Assembly (NCBI GenBank): GCA_032164295.1
Contig: JAJHTX010000005.1
Span: 1,364,001-1,428,000, forward strand
DNA from: Inonotus obliquus
Lineage: Eukaryota > Basidiomycota > Agaricomycetes > Hymenochaetales > Hymenochaetaceae
DNA: 64,000 nt
Direction of reading: 5' to 3'
Made by a program: the position numbers and the translations under genes. Every line of letters starts with the position of its first letter. Position 1 is the stretch's first letter. This document shows positions 46,685-57,808 of the stretch, one piece after another. Below the pieces are notes generated by a model. That model was not told the origin of the DNA and made no database searches. It saw nothing but the letters and a program-made list of their open reading frames with translations.

Positions 46685-47936
46685 TCAGATTACTCCTGGT
46701 TTGTGCTCCATCCCTCTGGAGGCATGCCATGTCTCAGGACCCTACACGGAAAAAATCAGCATAAACTTCATGCGACTTGTGCTTTGTGACTTCACTTTCA
46801 TATTCGTGATTCTCTCATACGATACGCGCCTGGCGTACCATTCGCCTTGTGTAACACCTGGCTGGTATCTCGCTCGCTGCTCAGGATTCATACGAGAAAT
46901 CGCCTCCTTCACTACTTTGCTCTCTTCCAAGGCTCGAAGAAAGGCGGTGTGACTTGGGCGCGAAAAAAATACGACAGACCAGCGCGTGTGCATCCTCTGT
47001 TCACCTGGCGGAGGGACAATGCGATGAAGATTCGAGCGCAAGATCCCACCGGAAAATATAGTGAGAGCGTCACCGACGTTGCAAATCCCGTGACCAGGGA
47101 TTGGGCGAACATACTGCCAATCAGAGGAGCCCGGAGGAAGAACCTGGAGACCTCCAAGTCCGTTGTGTAAGAATGAGAGAGAGCCAAAGTCAGTGTGAGC
47201 TCCTAGAGCCACCATGTCCTTGTCAATCGTGGCACCTCTGTTGTTATGTATCGGCGGACTCTTGATACAACGAGCTTCGGAGCCGCTGCTTTCTACAAGA
47301 GTATGAAGCATCAAGAGAGTCCCCAATGGCAGATCGAGTTTCTCTTCAAATATCGAGAATGTGGTTTCGACGACTTCAAGAGATTTGCGTATGAATGGAA
47401 CGATAGTTGACTCCATTCGGGCATTAACCGACGACGGGTAGGTCCGGTGCATGACTTCGGGGTATGCAAGAGCATCCTCTCTAGAGATATTGATGAATTC
47501 GACGTTATCTGGATCACCATATTCATTGGTCGCATAAACGCCCGTCGCCTTGTACCTATCCAGAATAGCTCGTCAGAGGTCCACTACGGGAAAGGCGAAT
47601 GAAGATATATTAGTACCCAAAAGATTGCCCACCGTCGCCTTGATCGAATCTAAATTTTTCTGTTGCTGGAAGGTCCATTGTTTCGGCTCCCATATCAAAC
47701 ATCCCGTCAACTTCACCACTAGCCCCATGGTTCTTTAAGCTAGGAAGTCTCCAGATTCAGCAATGTCGAAGTGCGCTGGACAAAGATACTCACTACCAGA
47801 AGCCCAACTCGGTCGCTGCCTTCCAAAGCCTTTCGATTTCTTCAGCATTTCCAGCCTTGATAAGTTCGTAGTCGATAATTAGCAGAGGATGCGTATGGAC
47901 ATCGTCCGGAAAAGGTGGAAGTGCAAGGCCAGGCAT
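46685..47936 (-). CDS. 2-oxoglutarate/Fe(II)-dependent oxygenase, paralogue 4
   Basis: Four-exon paralogue of about 360 aa. It starts MPGLALPPFPDDVHTHPLL. Exon 2 includes LKNHGASGEVDGMFDMG, and exon 3 begins YKATGVYATNEYGDPDNVEF. The iron site is GAHTDFGSLSFLHNGLGG (Gly where others have Arg, two residues after the Asn) with SNLHRIVPPPG. The substrate-side motif is TRWSVVFFSRPSH. The last exon, after NMK, is GPETWHASRGMEHKPGVI. The catalytic set is complete. Upstream TTGGATAAAGTT is not found at the usual distance, which separates it from paralogues 2, 3 and 5. Same orientation as paralogues 3 and 5. Confidence 0.88.
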
Positions 47937-49259
47937 GTTCTTGAACTGCGAAAGCAACGTTCGATTCCTACACTAAAGTATAGCCGTGGAGACAAGGACC
48001 GTCAGCTGACTCACTGACGCTGCCAGTCTGCCACTTCTAGCTCAAGAATCCCAGGCCATTGAAACAATCGACCATCGCAATGGTTGAAAATACGAGTACT
48101 TATACGTGGAAATCAGAACCGATTTCCACTCATTGAGCATGATTCCCTTAGTTACTAGTGTTATTGTCGGTTTTAGAATAACTTGCCATGGTTCCTGTAC
48201 AGACTCGGAGATATGGAAATATGTACGCGTCAGACTTTGTGATGCTTGGGACGGAGAAGGGGTATATATCTGCCCAAACTTTGCTCTGTAGTCGTAATAT
48301 TGCTCATAACGAACTGTTCCTGATGGTACGGTGATGGTCAGTAGAGTATTTAAGGTCGTCGTCGTCGAAGTTCGAGAATAAAGTCTGCCGAGCACGCAGA
48401 GCGTCACATCACGCGATCTTGTATTGTCACAAGAAAATTCACGATCCATCTTTTTCGATTCTGTATCTCAACTTTGAGTGCAGCATACTTGTCGCCGTGC
48501 GGACAGCCTGTAGTCAAACGTGACGGACTGAGCTAATCTGTGGCAAACGTGAAATGTATGTTGGCTTAGGGGCCAGGGCTCTGTACGGGATTGAATGATT
48601 CTACTCTAGGTCACCGCAAGTTCGTCTGGAAACCTGAGGCATCGGCACAATTTACTGAAGTGTCTGGTCGTCGCTTGTGGGAGCTGATTCATCTGACTAT
48701 TACGAAAAAGACTCTCCCTTGGTAATCGTGCTGATGCTGCTATATGCTTAGTGAGCCGTGAGCCATGCTTGACTTTCTCTATTAGCCGGCCTTTTAGCAA
48801 CTCCTTTAAGCGTTGTTAACGGTATCATCGACAAACGCATATTGACTACTAAGCAGTGAGTAAGCTCTTTATAAATCAGTGTGAGCGTAGGGATTTACTC
48901 ATCGTACCGCTAAATTGCGTAGCATAAGGAGCCAGGTGTTTCGATTTCTTCTCTGTCGTCTCGGTCTGTTTGATAAGGTCAGGGATGCTAGGCGTTGATT
49001 TCATCCATCTCCTGTCCCATGAAGTCCATGGATTTTGGTTTGGATAGCAGTACTAGTGCTTTCAACACACCTGCGTACTTCGGTTGTGGTTCTATTTTTA
49101 CCTCGAGGTAGCTTACAAATGTCTGACAAAACTCCTGGTGAATTACTAAAGCTAATGTCAATATTTTCCCCAGGAATCATCCTTCAGCCAGCGTATCTCC
49201 GATTTAAAAGCAACCAAGGTAAACATGCCATCCCATATCCTCTCGTCAAAGCAGGCTAG
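47937..49259. other. Intergenic region between paralogue 4 and the GST gene
   Basis: A divergent gap of about 1.3 kb. The minus-strand open frame 48042-48449 has no recognisable domain and no splice support. A TATAAAT-like string occurs near 48870. Nothing else identified. Confidence 0.45.
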
Positions 49260-50109
49260 ATGGCTACGCCAACAAAAATCACAGTCTACGATGCCGAGTT
49301 CAAAGTGAAGGAGAAGACGCTATCTCCGTTCACCATCAGAGTCAGGTCAGATTTTTTCCTTGGTCATTCATCCATCCTCTGTACGAGTCATACTTAAATG
49401 AGCACATATGAGCAGGCTTCTGTTGGACTACAAGAACGTGTCTTATGATATGGTTTGGGTTCAATTCCACGAGATCGAAGCAACGGCGAAGGCAATCGGA
49501 GCATCACCAACGAAAACGAAGGCCGACGGCAGTCCCGGATACACCATTCCTTTCGCAACCTTCGCGTTCTCCAACAAACCGACGGTCGTGCTTTCGGATT
49601 CCGCGACAATAGCGCACTTCATCGAGAAAACGTATCCCGATCCAGATGGGAAGCTTCTACCAGCCGATACACGTGTCTTTCAATCCATTTTTTCGAAGTA
49701 CGCGACCGAGAATATATATACGCCTCTGCCCAAGATCGCGTTGCCCCTCGTCATCCGTGCGTGTTCCGAAGGCGCTCAGGAATGGTTCATTCAATCGCGT
49801 AAAAGTGTCGTTGGCAAGACTGTCGAAGAGCTTGCTCCCCAAGACGAAGCAAGTATCGCAGAGGCCTGGAAGCTTATCGAGGCGGGTTTTGATGACTTCG
49901 CTTCTCATCTCGACAAAGCCGGAGAGGGAAATTTCCGTATTACGGGAGATGCAAGCTACGCAGAGTTCGAACTCGTCTCACTGTTGACCATGGTGAAGCG
50001 TCTTGACCCTGACATATGGGAAAGGCTCGGGGCTCGCAACGGTGGGAGATGGGCGAAGCTTCTGGATTTGCCTTTGTATCAGAAATTGTTGTCTGCAAAT
50101 CATGTTTAA
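49260..50109 (+). CDS. Glutathione S-transferase-family protein
   Basis: GST-fold protein of about 260 aa in two exons (intron 49346-49415). It starts MATPTKITVYDAEFKVKEKT. The thioredoxin-like half contains SPFTIRVRLLLDYKNVSYD, YTIPFATF and the glutathione-gamma-glutamyl loop PTVVLSDSATIAHFIEKTYP (Ser-Asp preceding SATIA, in place of the usual Glu-Ser). The helical half contains FRITGDASYAEFELVSLL. The layout resembles basidiomycete GSTFuA/etherase-like proteins, cytosolic enzymes that conjugate or bind aromatic compounds. It sits between two 2OG oxygenases, so a joint detoxification role is conceivable but only by proximity. Confidence 0.8.
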
Positions 50110-50737
50110 AGTCGTCGGAGAAATTTGAATAAGAACGTGCAGAAATACCAGACGAAATGTTTTGTGGATTCTTTGTTAAAGAGGATGGGACACCGGTTCA
50201 GACTAACAGCATTGACACAAATGCACCATTGAACATAGATAATCACATTGTCCCTTCGGCGTGGACCGTGTAAAATGTTTCAATAGCCCGGTGGGCTCAC
50301 GAACTTTTGCCACTTTCACAAGAAAGCGCATTGTCGAGCTGAGCTGATAGGTAAAATATCCCTGTGCTCAAGGAGATCAACTGAATTTTCCGACCGGTCC
50401 AGCCAGACGCTCATACCCGTCGTAATTTAACCCAGACGATCTTATTGCTGAGAAAGAGTTTTGAACGCGGATGTGTAACCACTAGTACTCTGCGAAGCGA
50501 TTTTCCCGGTGATAGGGCGCAACTGGGGAGACGTTGCTGATGAAACTGCACGCCCATACTCCTGACCTCAATCATATACAAGCCAATGACCAGGTCGAAC
50601 CATGTCAACGTACTGGAGTTCTATCCGTCAACCCTCCATTTCTGGTACTGTTTAAAAGTGAGACCTTGTATCAAGTACATGTACAAATATCATATTTCAA
50701 AGATAACGGAATGCATGATCGCTTAATCTTCAGGCGA
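50110..50737. other. Gap between the GST and 2OG paralogue 5
   Basis: About 630 bp between convergent genes. Probably two 3' untranslated regions. The open frame 50411-50608 (minus) is not supported. Confidence 0.5.
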
Positions 50738-51987
50738 CTAAATGGCTCGTGGAGTGTGCTCCATCCCCCGACTTGCGAGATACGTTTCGGGTCCCTAAAT
50801 AGTACAGAGTTAGCCGAAGGCCAAATTTGCATCATTGGGTCACTTGCCTTTCTATTCTTGAGAGCGACGTTGTCTCGTCTTCTAGCCAACCACTGTCCTT
50901 GCGTTACATTTGGGAAATACCTCTCCCTATTCTCAGGCGTCATGCGATCCAAAGCCTCCTTCACAACAGGACTTTCCTCCAAAGCGCGTAGTGTGTTATC
51001 GTTTCCAGGACGCGAAAAGAAAACAACCGACCAACGAGGGTAATCATTTTGAGCACCCGGAGGTGGGACAACGCGATGCATGTTTGAACGTAAGACACCT
51101 CCCGAGAAGAGACTGAGCGAGTCTCCGATGTTACAGATTGCGTGCCCGGGAACGGGAAGAACGTAATGCCAATCGTCGCTACCGGGGGGAAGGACCTGTA
51201 ATCCTCCAAGTCGATTGTGAAGGAACGTGAGTGAACCGAAGTCTGTGTGTGCCCCAATGGACATTTTATCTTTGTCAATTGGACCACCGTCGTTTCTGTG
51301 TTTAGGTGGGCTCTTGATGGCTCGCGCCTCGGAACCGCTGAGGTCCGTATGTCCATGCAGTTCAAGAAGTGTTCCTTCCGGAAGGCCAAGTTTCTTCTCG
51401 AATGCGGAGAGAATCGTGTCGAGTACTTCAATAGACTTGTGCACGAACGGGATAATGGTCGACTCCATACGCGCGTTGACTACCGGTGGGTAAGTGCGAT
51501 GGACAACTTCCGGATATGCCAAAGCGTCTTCTCTAGAGATGTTCAAATACTCGGAATTGTCAGGACTGCCATATTCATTTGTGGCATATGCACCAATTTG
51601 CTTGTATCTTCATGAAAATGTCAGACTGTGTTAAGGAGTCCCAGAGTGGGTCGGAGTAAGATTATACCCGAAAGACTTGACTCCATCTCCCCTTATCCAC
51701 TTCATCTTTTCGTCCAACGGGAGATCCATCATCTCGGCTCCTGTATCAAACATACCATTGACTAGTTCATCGGCACCGTGGTTCTTCAGACTATTGTGGG
51801 TGAGAAATATGCACATAGACAGTGGCGAGGGTTGCAATACGCACTACCAGAAACCCAGTTCCGTTGCAGCCTTCCAGAGCTTGTCAGCTTCCTTGAGGTC
51901 TCCAGACTTGAGTAGTTCATAATCCACGACCAGCAGAGGGTGGGTCGGAATGTTGTTAGGGAAGGGTGGTAGCGTTAGACCAGGCAT
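50738..51987 (-). CDS. 2-oxoglutarate/Fe(II)-dependent oxygenase, paralogue 5
   Basis: Four-exon paralogue of about 360 aa. It starts MPGLTLPPFPNNIPTHPLL at 51987. Exon 2 carries LKNHGADELVNGMFDTG (Thr-Gly where others have Met-Gly). Exon 3 begins YKQIGAYATNEYGSPDNSEY. The iron site is GAHTDFGSLTFLHNRLGG plus SNMHRVVPPPG, and the 2-oxoglutarate Arg/Ser is in PRWSVVFFSRPGN. The tail is GPETYLASRGMEHTPRAI. It has a TATAAG box 54 bp and the TTGGATAAAGTT motif 246 bp upstream, like paralogues 2 and 3. Confidence 0.9.
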
Positions 51988-52040
51988 GTTCACGAGGTTC
52001 CACTCTACCGCGAAGTACGGGAGTAGACGTATTCGAGCTT

Positions 52041-52046
52041 CTTATA
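52041..52046 (-). promoter_or_regulatory. TATA-like box of 2OG paralogue 5
   Basis: TATAAG on the minus strand, 54 bp before the start codon, at a position comparable with the TATAAAAA of paralogue 3. Confidence 0.4.
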
Positions 52047-52232
52047 CGTTGTATGTCGCGATGAGAATGGATCTCTGCCTGCGCAGGCATCAATAAATAG
52101 CGGTGGGAAATCAATGTACAGAAAGAGTCATGTGAGCACTCACAACGCTTTTCGGGAACTAGTCAGGATCCCGTAGTCTATTGCTGTCGACGGAGAGAAG
52201 GAATCAAAGAACTGCGCAGGCAGAGTGAACCA

Positions 52233-52244
52233 AACTTTATCCAA
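52233..52244 (-). promoter_or_regulatory. Shared upstream motif of 2OG paralogue 5
   Basis: TTGGATAAAGTT on the minus strand, 246 bp before the start codon at 51987. Identical to the motifs of paralogues 2 and 3. Confidence 0.55.
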
Positions 52245-52249
52245 GGAAA

Positions 52250-52749
52250 CTATGACCGAGATAATTTTATGTATGTATGTATGCAGGCACGATGGTCCGA
52301 GATGGTGCTACCAATTGCGAACGCATTTATACCTCCGTTATCACGATAGGATGCACCTCTAAGGGGCACTTCTTGATGTGATTCTCCGACGAAGCCCGAC
52401 TCCAGTACCGTTACACTATTTCCGTCCATACCTAACACCTTCATGGTATGATTGATAATGAAGGGCGGAGGTGAAGTACAGAGCTAGCTTGGGACCGAAA
52501 TAGGACTTGCCAAAGTAGTATGCCTCTCCTCAGATAAGTTTCTGGTATTTGCACTAAGACCAGCAGGTGCAAGTTAGAACTCCGAAAGGTCGTGGATCTC
52601 ACGTACCGCGTCGTGGTCACGTGGGACAAGAATCATTGAAGTGAAGTCTACTACGAAGAAATCAAAATAAAAGATACAAACACAAAGCCCCATAACGACA
52701 GCCTAAAAGTCTCCTGGACCAGAGCGTGTGGTCATCTTCTAGCTTCGTG
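52250..52749. other. Gap between paralogue 5 promoter and CK2-beta 3' end
   Basis: About 500 bp with no gene; includes a short ATGT tandem repeat at about 52269-52283. Confidence 0.45.
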
Positions 52750-53864
52750 TTACATTCGCCCCTCCTCCTCTAACATTTCCAGTTCGATAATTTGCCTACA
52801 TGCGAAAGATCAGAAAACAGCGGAGCTATCGAGAGGAACAAAAAATGACCTGTCTCTGGTTGCACTTCGCCAACGCTGAAGCATCGCAATCTCATGAGAT
52901 TTAAATCCAAATATTTTTGGTTCATACAATTCCGCCTTAAGTGCTGCCGCTGCCGTACTAACACCCTCGCCGACACCTTCCGCAATCGTTTCTGGTTCCT
53001 CGCGTGTCCGTCTCCGCCTCGAGCTCTCGCCGCCCTCTGAGTTGCGCAGACTGCTGGATAGAAGCTGTGATACATCAGAGGGGCCGACCTTAGGTGGGAT
53101 CATCGCGGGATAAACTAGGAAAAGCATGTGAGGGAAAGATGTGCCGAAGTATGCACCGTCGATGGAGCCGTGGCGTGAAGACTTAGGAGAGTAAATGTCC
53201 TCGCATCGGCCACAATAGAGCTTGACAGATTTTTCGTACGGGATATCACTGAGTCCGACAGGTAGAAGCGGTTGAGATTGGCAAAGCACACGAGGGCACC
53301 GACCGAAATCCGCCTTCTTGTACTTTTCGAGCTGAGATTCATGTTAGTTTAGGCAACGTTAACACTTGAGACTGAGCAACCATTTTCGCAAGTCCTCTTG
53401 ACGTAATAATCCACCTTGCATGAATTAAACCATACAGGAGGCGGGCTTGAACATCCAGAGACCCTCGGTATTCTTCTGCAATTTCTTCGTCTGCGAGGAC
53501 TTGGTCAGCACCAGTGCAACACAACGACAAGAAAAAAGTGGCTTACCGATATTGTCCGTGATGAGATCAAGTGCTTGGGTGTAGTTCTGAACTTCGGTGT
53601 TCAATCCGGTCAAGTTGAACCTATCCATGATATAATCTTCTTCGACTTCGCAGAAGTATTCGTTGCCTTTCGAAGAGAGAAACCAAGATATCCACTAGAT
53701 GATAGTATGGGCGAGGTCAGCGAAGGTAACGCCATAGCTGAAGCAAGAACATTACTGAGCTAGGGCCGAAGATAAGCCTATGCACTGCAAAGAGCTGAGC
53801 AATGCACATACTTTGAATAGTCTGAGTCGGACCCTGTCGATATATCATCCACTGTTCGACGCAT
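52750..53864 (-). CDS. Casein kinase II regulatory (beta) subunit
   Basis: Regulatory beta subunit of protein kinase CK2, which dimerises through its zinc finger and controls the catalytic alpha subunit. Exon 1 is [19 protein letters not shown], followed by [20 protein letters not shown] and [15 protein letters not shown], the CK2-beta N-terminal signature. Then [19 protein letters not shown] and the zinc finger CPRVLC...LYCGRC with [15 protein letters not shown] between. [20 protein letters not shown] follows. The C-terminus has a Ser/Arg/Glu-rich insertion and [17 protein letters not shown], and ends EMLEEEGRM. The exon-1 donor is probably GTGCAT, chosen to keep KYWISW in frame. It is divergent from the DENND6-like gene. 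Confidence 0.9.
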
Positions 53865-54075
53865 AATCAGCTAGAAAGCGTGATTCGGTAGAATGACACT
53901 GACTTGTGTGCTATGAGCTGCTGCGATGTCGTGGTTTGAGGTCAAGATGGGTTGGTGTCGGTCAACGCGTGCCAAAACATTCGCATAGTTCCGACAGGTA
54001 TTGTTGTTGCTGTATTTGTCCACCTTCCACAACAAATGCTCATCGCCAACTTTCCTTCTCTTACTTTCATCAACG
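53865..54075. promoter_or_regulatory. Bidirectional promoter of CK2-beta and DENND6-like genes
   Basis: The 211 bp between two divergent start codons must hold both promoters and both leaders. No obvious TATA box. Confidence 0.45.
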
Positions 54076-56225
54076 ATGGCGGAGGATGGTGACATTGACC
54101 TCGGTCTGGTCAACGCAAATGACGACGCCGCTATCTTCGTCAAGATTCCGGACCGACGACAGTTCCCCTCATCTGACCGTCGGTCATCTTCATCTTATGC
54201 ATCAGCTAGCTTTCCGGACTTGTCAGAAAGACAAGAAAGAGTCAAAACCGCTCGGTTATCATCAAATCAGCTTACACGTTCGCAAACGCTATCCCGAAGT
54301 TACTTGAGAAGTCCAGTGAGGGAGAAATCGATTGGTTCGCTGGATGCGACCTTAGATCCAGATGTTGTGGGACGACTGCGAAGATGGATTGTTTGTGTGC
54401 TCGTTGGTGAGCGGCGTAATCCATTTGCAGTGGCGCTTTGCTGACGCCTGCGTATAGTCAACTTTGATCTTGACTTAGGTCCTGTTGTTGATGGCGTTTG
54501 TCCTCCCTTCGCTCTTTCAAACTTGGAGAAAGAGAATATGTGAGCTCGAGGTCTCAATGGGCGTTTGAATATCATTGTGATCTAAGATGCAGCTGCTTCT
54601 CGTCATTTCCGGACTCATTCCGTTACGCAGAGGGTGCTGAAGCCCATACATTTCGAGTACGAGAATCTCCACCTGGCGAGGGAGAAGAGGATCGCCTAAA
54701 TGCGGGAAACAGGAATGCACCTGTATCACAAGACGGGTTTCTGTATGGCTTCTCATACTTTCGGAGAAGGAGAGATGCAGCCAGCACGCGTGGCTATGAT
54801 CAGGTATCTCAGTCAAGCCACCCTGTTGTCAATGCTCAGCTCAGGACCAAAGTATTAGCGTTCCGTCATCATTCTGACGTGTATTCCGTGGCCTTCATTG
54901 TTCTTAGAGTTGATTAATCGCCTCGGTCCTATGTTCTTGCTTCATGGTGGACCTATGTTGGAATCAGCGTGCCATAACATGGCCAGCTGGTGAGTATCCG
55001 GGACTTGTGTAAAGCCGCAATTGCTGATGTGCATAGGCCACCTCCGGAACCTGGAAAGACACTCGAACTGGGTTTCCTTGGCTCGGTTCTGACAGCCGAA
55101 CTGCCAGGTGGCTCTGATCAGCAGCAGTCCGTTGAAATGTCTGTCTTCCGAGAAAAGTTTGACCCTCAGGTGCATGTAAGTTGAATAGATTTCACCCGCA
55201 CGAATGTTGGAACGCTGACTGCTATCTTCCAGCTGTTAGCATCCGTCGCGCCACTGTCGCCTCCAATATCAGGATTGTTCGCTGCATCAATCTCTCACTT
55301 ATGGTCAATTTGGGAATGCATCCTCTTGTGTGAACCACTCTTGATATTTGGGTCGACTCCCGCAATGACAAGCCAGGCTATATGGTGGTTCGTCGATGTT
55401 TTGAGGCCTGTAAGCGCGTTAATATCTGACAGCTATCTTAAAACTCAAGTCCGACATAGATACCCTTTGCAGGAGATTTCCGACCATATTTCACAATTCA
55501 CGACATGGATTATAGCGCGCTCATAAACAAGAATCGACCCAAGCCTGGCCTTTTACTAGGGGTGACGAATCCGCTCTTCGAAAGCTTGTGCAAGCATTGG
55601 CCGCATCGACTTTCTCTAGGCGCAGAAGCCGAGAATTCGAGGTAAGCGTCCGATCAAACTCTTTAGCACGAGTTGCTGAACGGGTAGGAGATAGAAGGAA
55701 CACGGAGGAATCAAGAAGCGCATTGCTTGCTGGCCCGATGCCGGGGTGGCAGACGAAAACGCACAATCGCTACATCTCGAAAGATAAGGACCTATTGAAG
55801 CAACTCGAAACAGCCGTAAAGAGGGGCGGACTTATTGGTGAGCATTCCCAGCTTTTGCTGATATATGAACCTTTACCAACTATCTCAAAGATGCGGACGG
55901 CAGACTTTCTCTACTTCTTCGACGTCACTTCACAACTCGATCGGTCCAATTCCTCGTCCCTCTCAACCGTTACCTTAATACTCTTATACCCTCATCTACA
56001 TCTTTCACGAACCTGTCTGCAGAACGTCCCTCACAGCCTTCTTTAAAATCATTCAACCGAGACCACTTCTTTACCTCACTGAAGACACATGGTTCTCCGT
56101 TACCGTTTCGGAGCTCATCTAAGCAAAAGGAGTTTTATGAGCGATGGTTGCGTAGTCCCGCGTTTGGACTTTGGATGGCTAGGCAGGAAGAGACTATCAA
56201 CAAATATTTGCGAAAGCCTGCGTAG
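54076..56225 (+). CDS. DENN-domain protein, DENND6/FAM116-like
   Basis: Predicted Rab guanine-nucleotide exchange factor related to DENND6, which acts in endosomal recycling. It starts MAEDGDIDLGLVNANDDAAI. Next come a Ser-rich leader and the upstream DENN part: VNFDLDLGPVVDGVCPPFAL, SFPDSFRYAEGAEAHTFRVR, FLYGFSYFRRRRD. The core DENN follows: PMLESACHNMASW, PPEPGKTLELGFLGSVLTAE, PISGLFAASISHLWSIWECI and FGSTPAMTSQAIWWFVDVLR-P. After an intron come GDFRPYFTIHDMDYSALINK and LLLGVTNPLFESLCKHWPHR. The C-terminus is WMARQEETINKYLRKPA. These phrases match the DENND6 pattern closely. About nine exons; some short internal borders are approximate. Confidence 0.82.
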
Positions 56226-56401
56226 TTAGAAGAGAACGTGTATTATCAGTGTATTGTTGCGATCATCTTCGTTAGATGTCATCCTTCAATAGTGTACATA
56301 CGTTTATTGAGTCATACACGCCGCAACATTGCATGCATGTCGTCAATTCGAGCTACCGAGTACATATCCAAGATTAACCCAATATACCTCACTCGCAAGA
56401 G

Positions 56402-57808
56402 TTACTTGTCAAAGAAATCACGATGCTCTTCTATTACTCTTATAAAGTCGAGTAGGCCTCCGAATGGCGAGACAAGAGTATCGTTAGAATCCAGAATGAC
56501 CTTCTGAATCCCCAACCGACGAATGTACTTCTCGTTCTCCGGCCGAAGTCCAGCACACTGGCGCAACGCAACCTCTTCTATTTGACTAGCACCCTCGAGT
56601 GGATGCCCAGGACGACTCACACGACTCTCCAGAACCGGAACGATATCTACATCCTCAAAGTCTTCGCATCCACCGAATCTGATACTCTTAAGGCGAGGTA
56701 CGAGTTGTGCCTCGGGTTGATGAGAGTTCCAAATTAGAGCGCGGAGCAGTGGTGGTGAGACGAGAGCGTGGTTGATCGTGAGATGAGTAAGCGTTGGAGT
56801 AGAGCGCAGGATGTCGATGAGGCATAAATCAGTAGCTCCCATGTCACCTATTGCCAAGTGCGTAAGGGGTGGACGACCACTAGCCTCAATGAACCGTAGT
56901 AGAGTATCCCATATCCCCGTTTGCGTCTCTGCACTCCCGCGCAAGGCTAGTCGTTCTAGCTTGGGTGCGCAGATTGAATCAAAAAACGGCCGTGCGTCCA
57001 GTTCGGTTTGCCAGCTGTCCCAACTTACGTAGAGGCTTCGCAGTCCGGGCACATCTAGGCGAGAGGAATCGAGGAGTGGCCGAGAGGCATTGTGACGATT
57101 CAAGCCAATGTACGCAGTGCGTAAGTTTGGTAGTTGCTTCAATATTTCTATCGCCGTCCTACAGTCCATCCAGAAAGGGTTGCGCATTTCTGAAAGCTCG
57201 AGCCGTGAGAGTTGAGACTGACTATAGAGCGACTCCTCAATAAGTCCAATGTTTTCAAGCGCGAGGTAATTCAACTTGGGTAGTTGTTCCGATAGGTCGA
57301 TTGTCAGTGGATGCTGGGTAGCTGTCAACTCCGCTATTCCGACCAGATCCAATACCTCTAGAGACTTCATCTCTTTGAATCCAAGGTCTGTCGCGATGGA
57401 AACTGGAAGAGTAGCTTGCAGTGACCGCATGCGATATAGGTGGGGAGCAAGAAGCGCCATCAGCGTCCTGTAGATTCTCTGCTTCTTTCCATATTCCTCG
57501 AGACTTGCATTCCTCATAACTCCGTCCAGAATGCTAATATCGATATCGACATCTAGTGACCATGAACCAGATCTCTGAATCCAGAGCGTCAGCAATGGCA
57601 CCAGATTCTTTCGTCTAAGAGCTGGATTGTTGATGTGCAAGTCGGACCAAAGCTCAGGAGTCTCGATTGCCACGGTCCTCCAACGTTGGCAGACATGAGT
57701 TAGGAGAAGCGGAGCAAATTCAGATCTAAAGTTCGGGTATTCTGGGAGGCAATACCTGAAGACTTCTCTCAATAACTCGTTAGGAAGATTGTTGATGACC
57801 GGCTGCAT
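56402..57808 (-). CDS. F-box protein (F-box-like, LRR-type tail)
   Basis: Intronless 468-aa protein. The N-terminal F-box is NNLPNELLREVFRYCLPEYP through THVCQRWRTVAIETPELWSD, typical of the large basidiomycete F-box families. The rest has irregular leucine-rich repeats such as MKSLEVLDLVGIAELTATQH and LPKLNYLALENIGLIEESLY. Its expected role is an adaptor in SCF ubiquitin ligases with unknown targets. It is unrelated in sequence to the F-box A/B pair at 36-41 kb. The single-exon structure contrasts with the intron-rich neighbours and is usual for this expanded family. Confidence 0.85.
   Translation of the reverse strand: MQPVINNLPNELLREVFRYCLPEYPNFRSEFAPLLLTHVCQRWRTVAIETPELWSDLHINNPALRRKNLVPLLTLWIQRSGSWSLDVDIDISILDGVMRNASLEEYGKKQRIYRTLMALLAPHLYRMRSLQATLPVSIATDLGFKEMKSLEVLDLVGIAELTATQHPLTIDLSEQLPKLNYLALENIGLIEESLYSQSQLSRLELSEMRNPFWMDCRTAIEILKQLPNLRTAYIGLNRHNASRPLLDSSRLDVPGLRSLYVSWDSWQTELDARPFFDSICAPKLERLALRGSAETQTGIWDTLLRFIEASGRPPLTHLAIGDMGATDLCLIDILRSTPTLTHLTINHALVSPPLLRALIWNSHQPEAQLVPRLKSIRFGGCEDFEDVDIVPVLESRVSRPGHPLEGASQIEEVALRQCAGLRPENEKYIRRLGIQKVILDSNDTLVSPFGGLLDFIRVIEEHRDFFDK

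Noticed and set aside
48042..48449. A 135-codon minus-strand frame between paralogue 4 and the GST gene
   Set aside because: No family resemblance and a poor start context; probably chance.
16467..51987. A classical secondary-metabolite gene cluster
   Set aside because: No polyketide, peptide or terpene synthase and no P450 or transporter is present; most genes between the oxygenases are housekeeping.
52269..52283. Short ATGT tandem repeat
   Set aside because: Only about four units; a trivial microsatellite.
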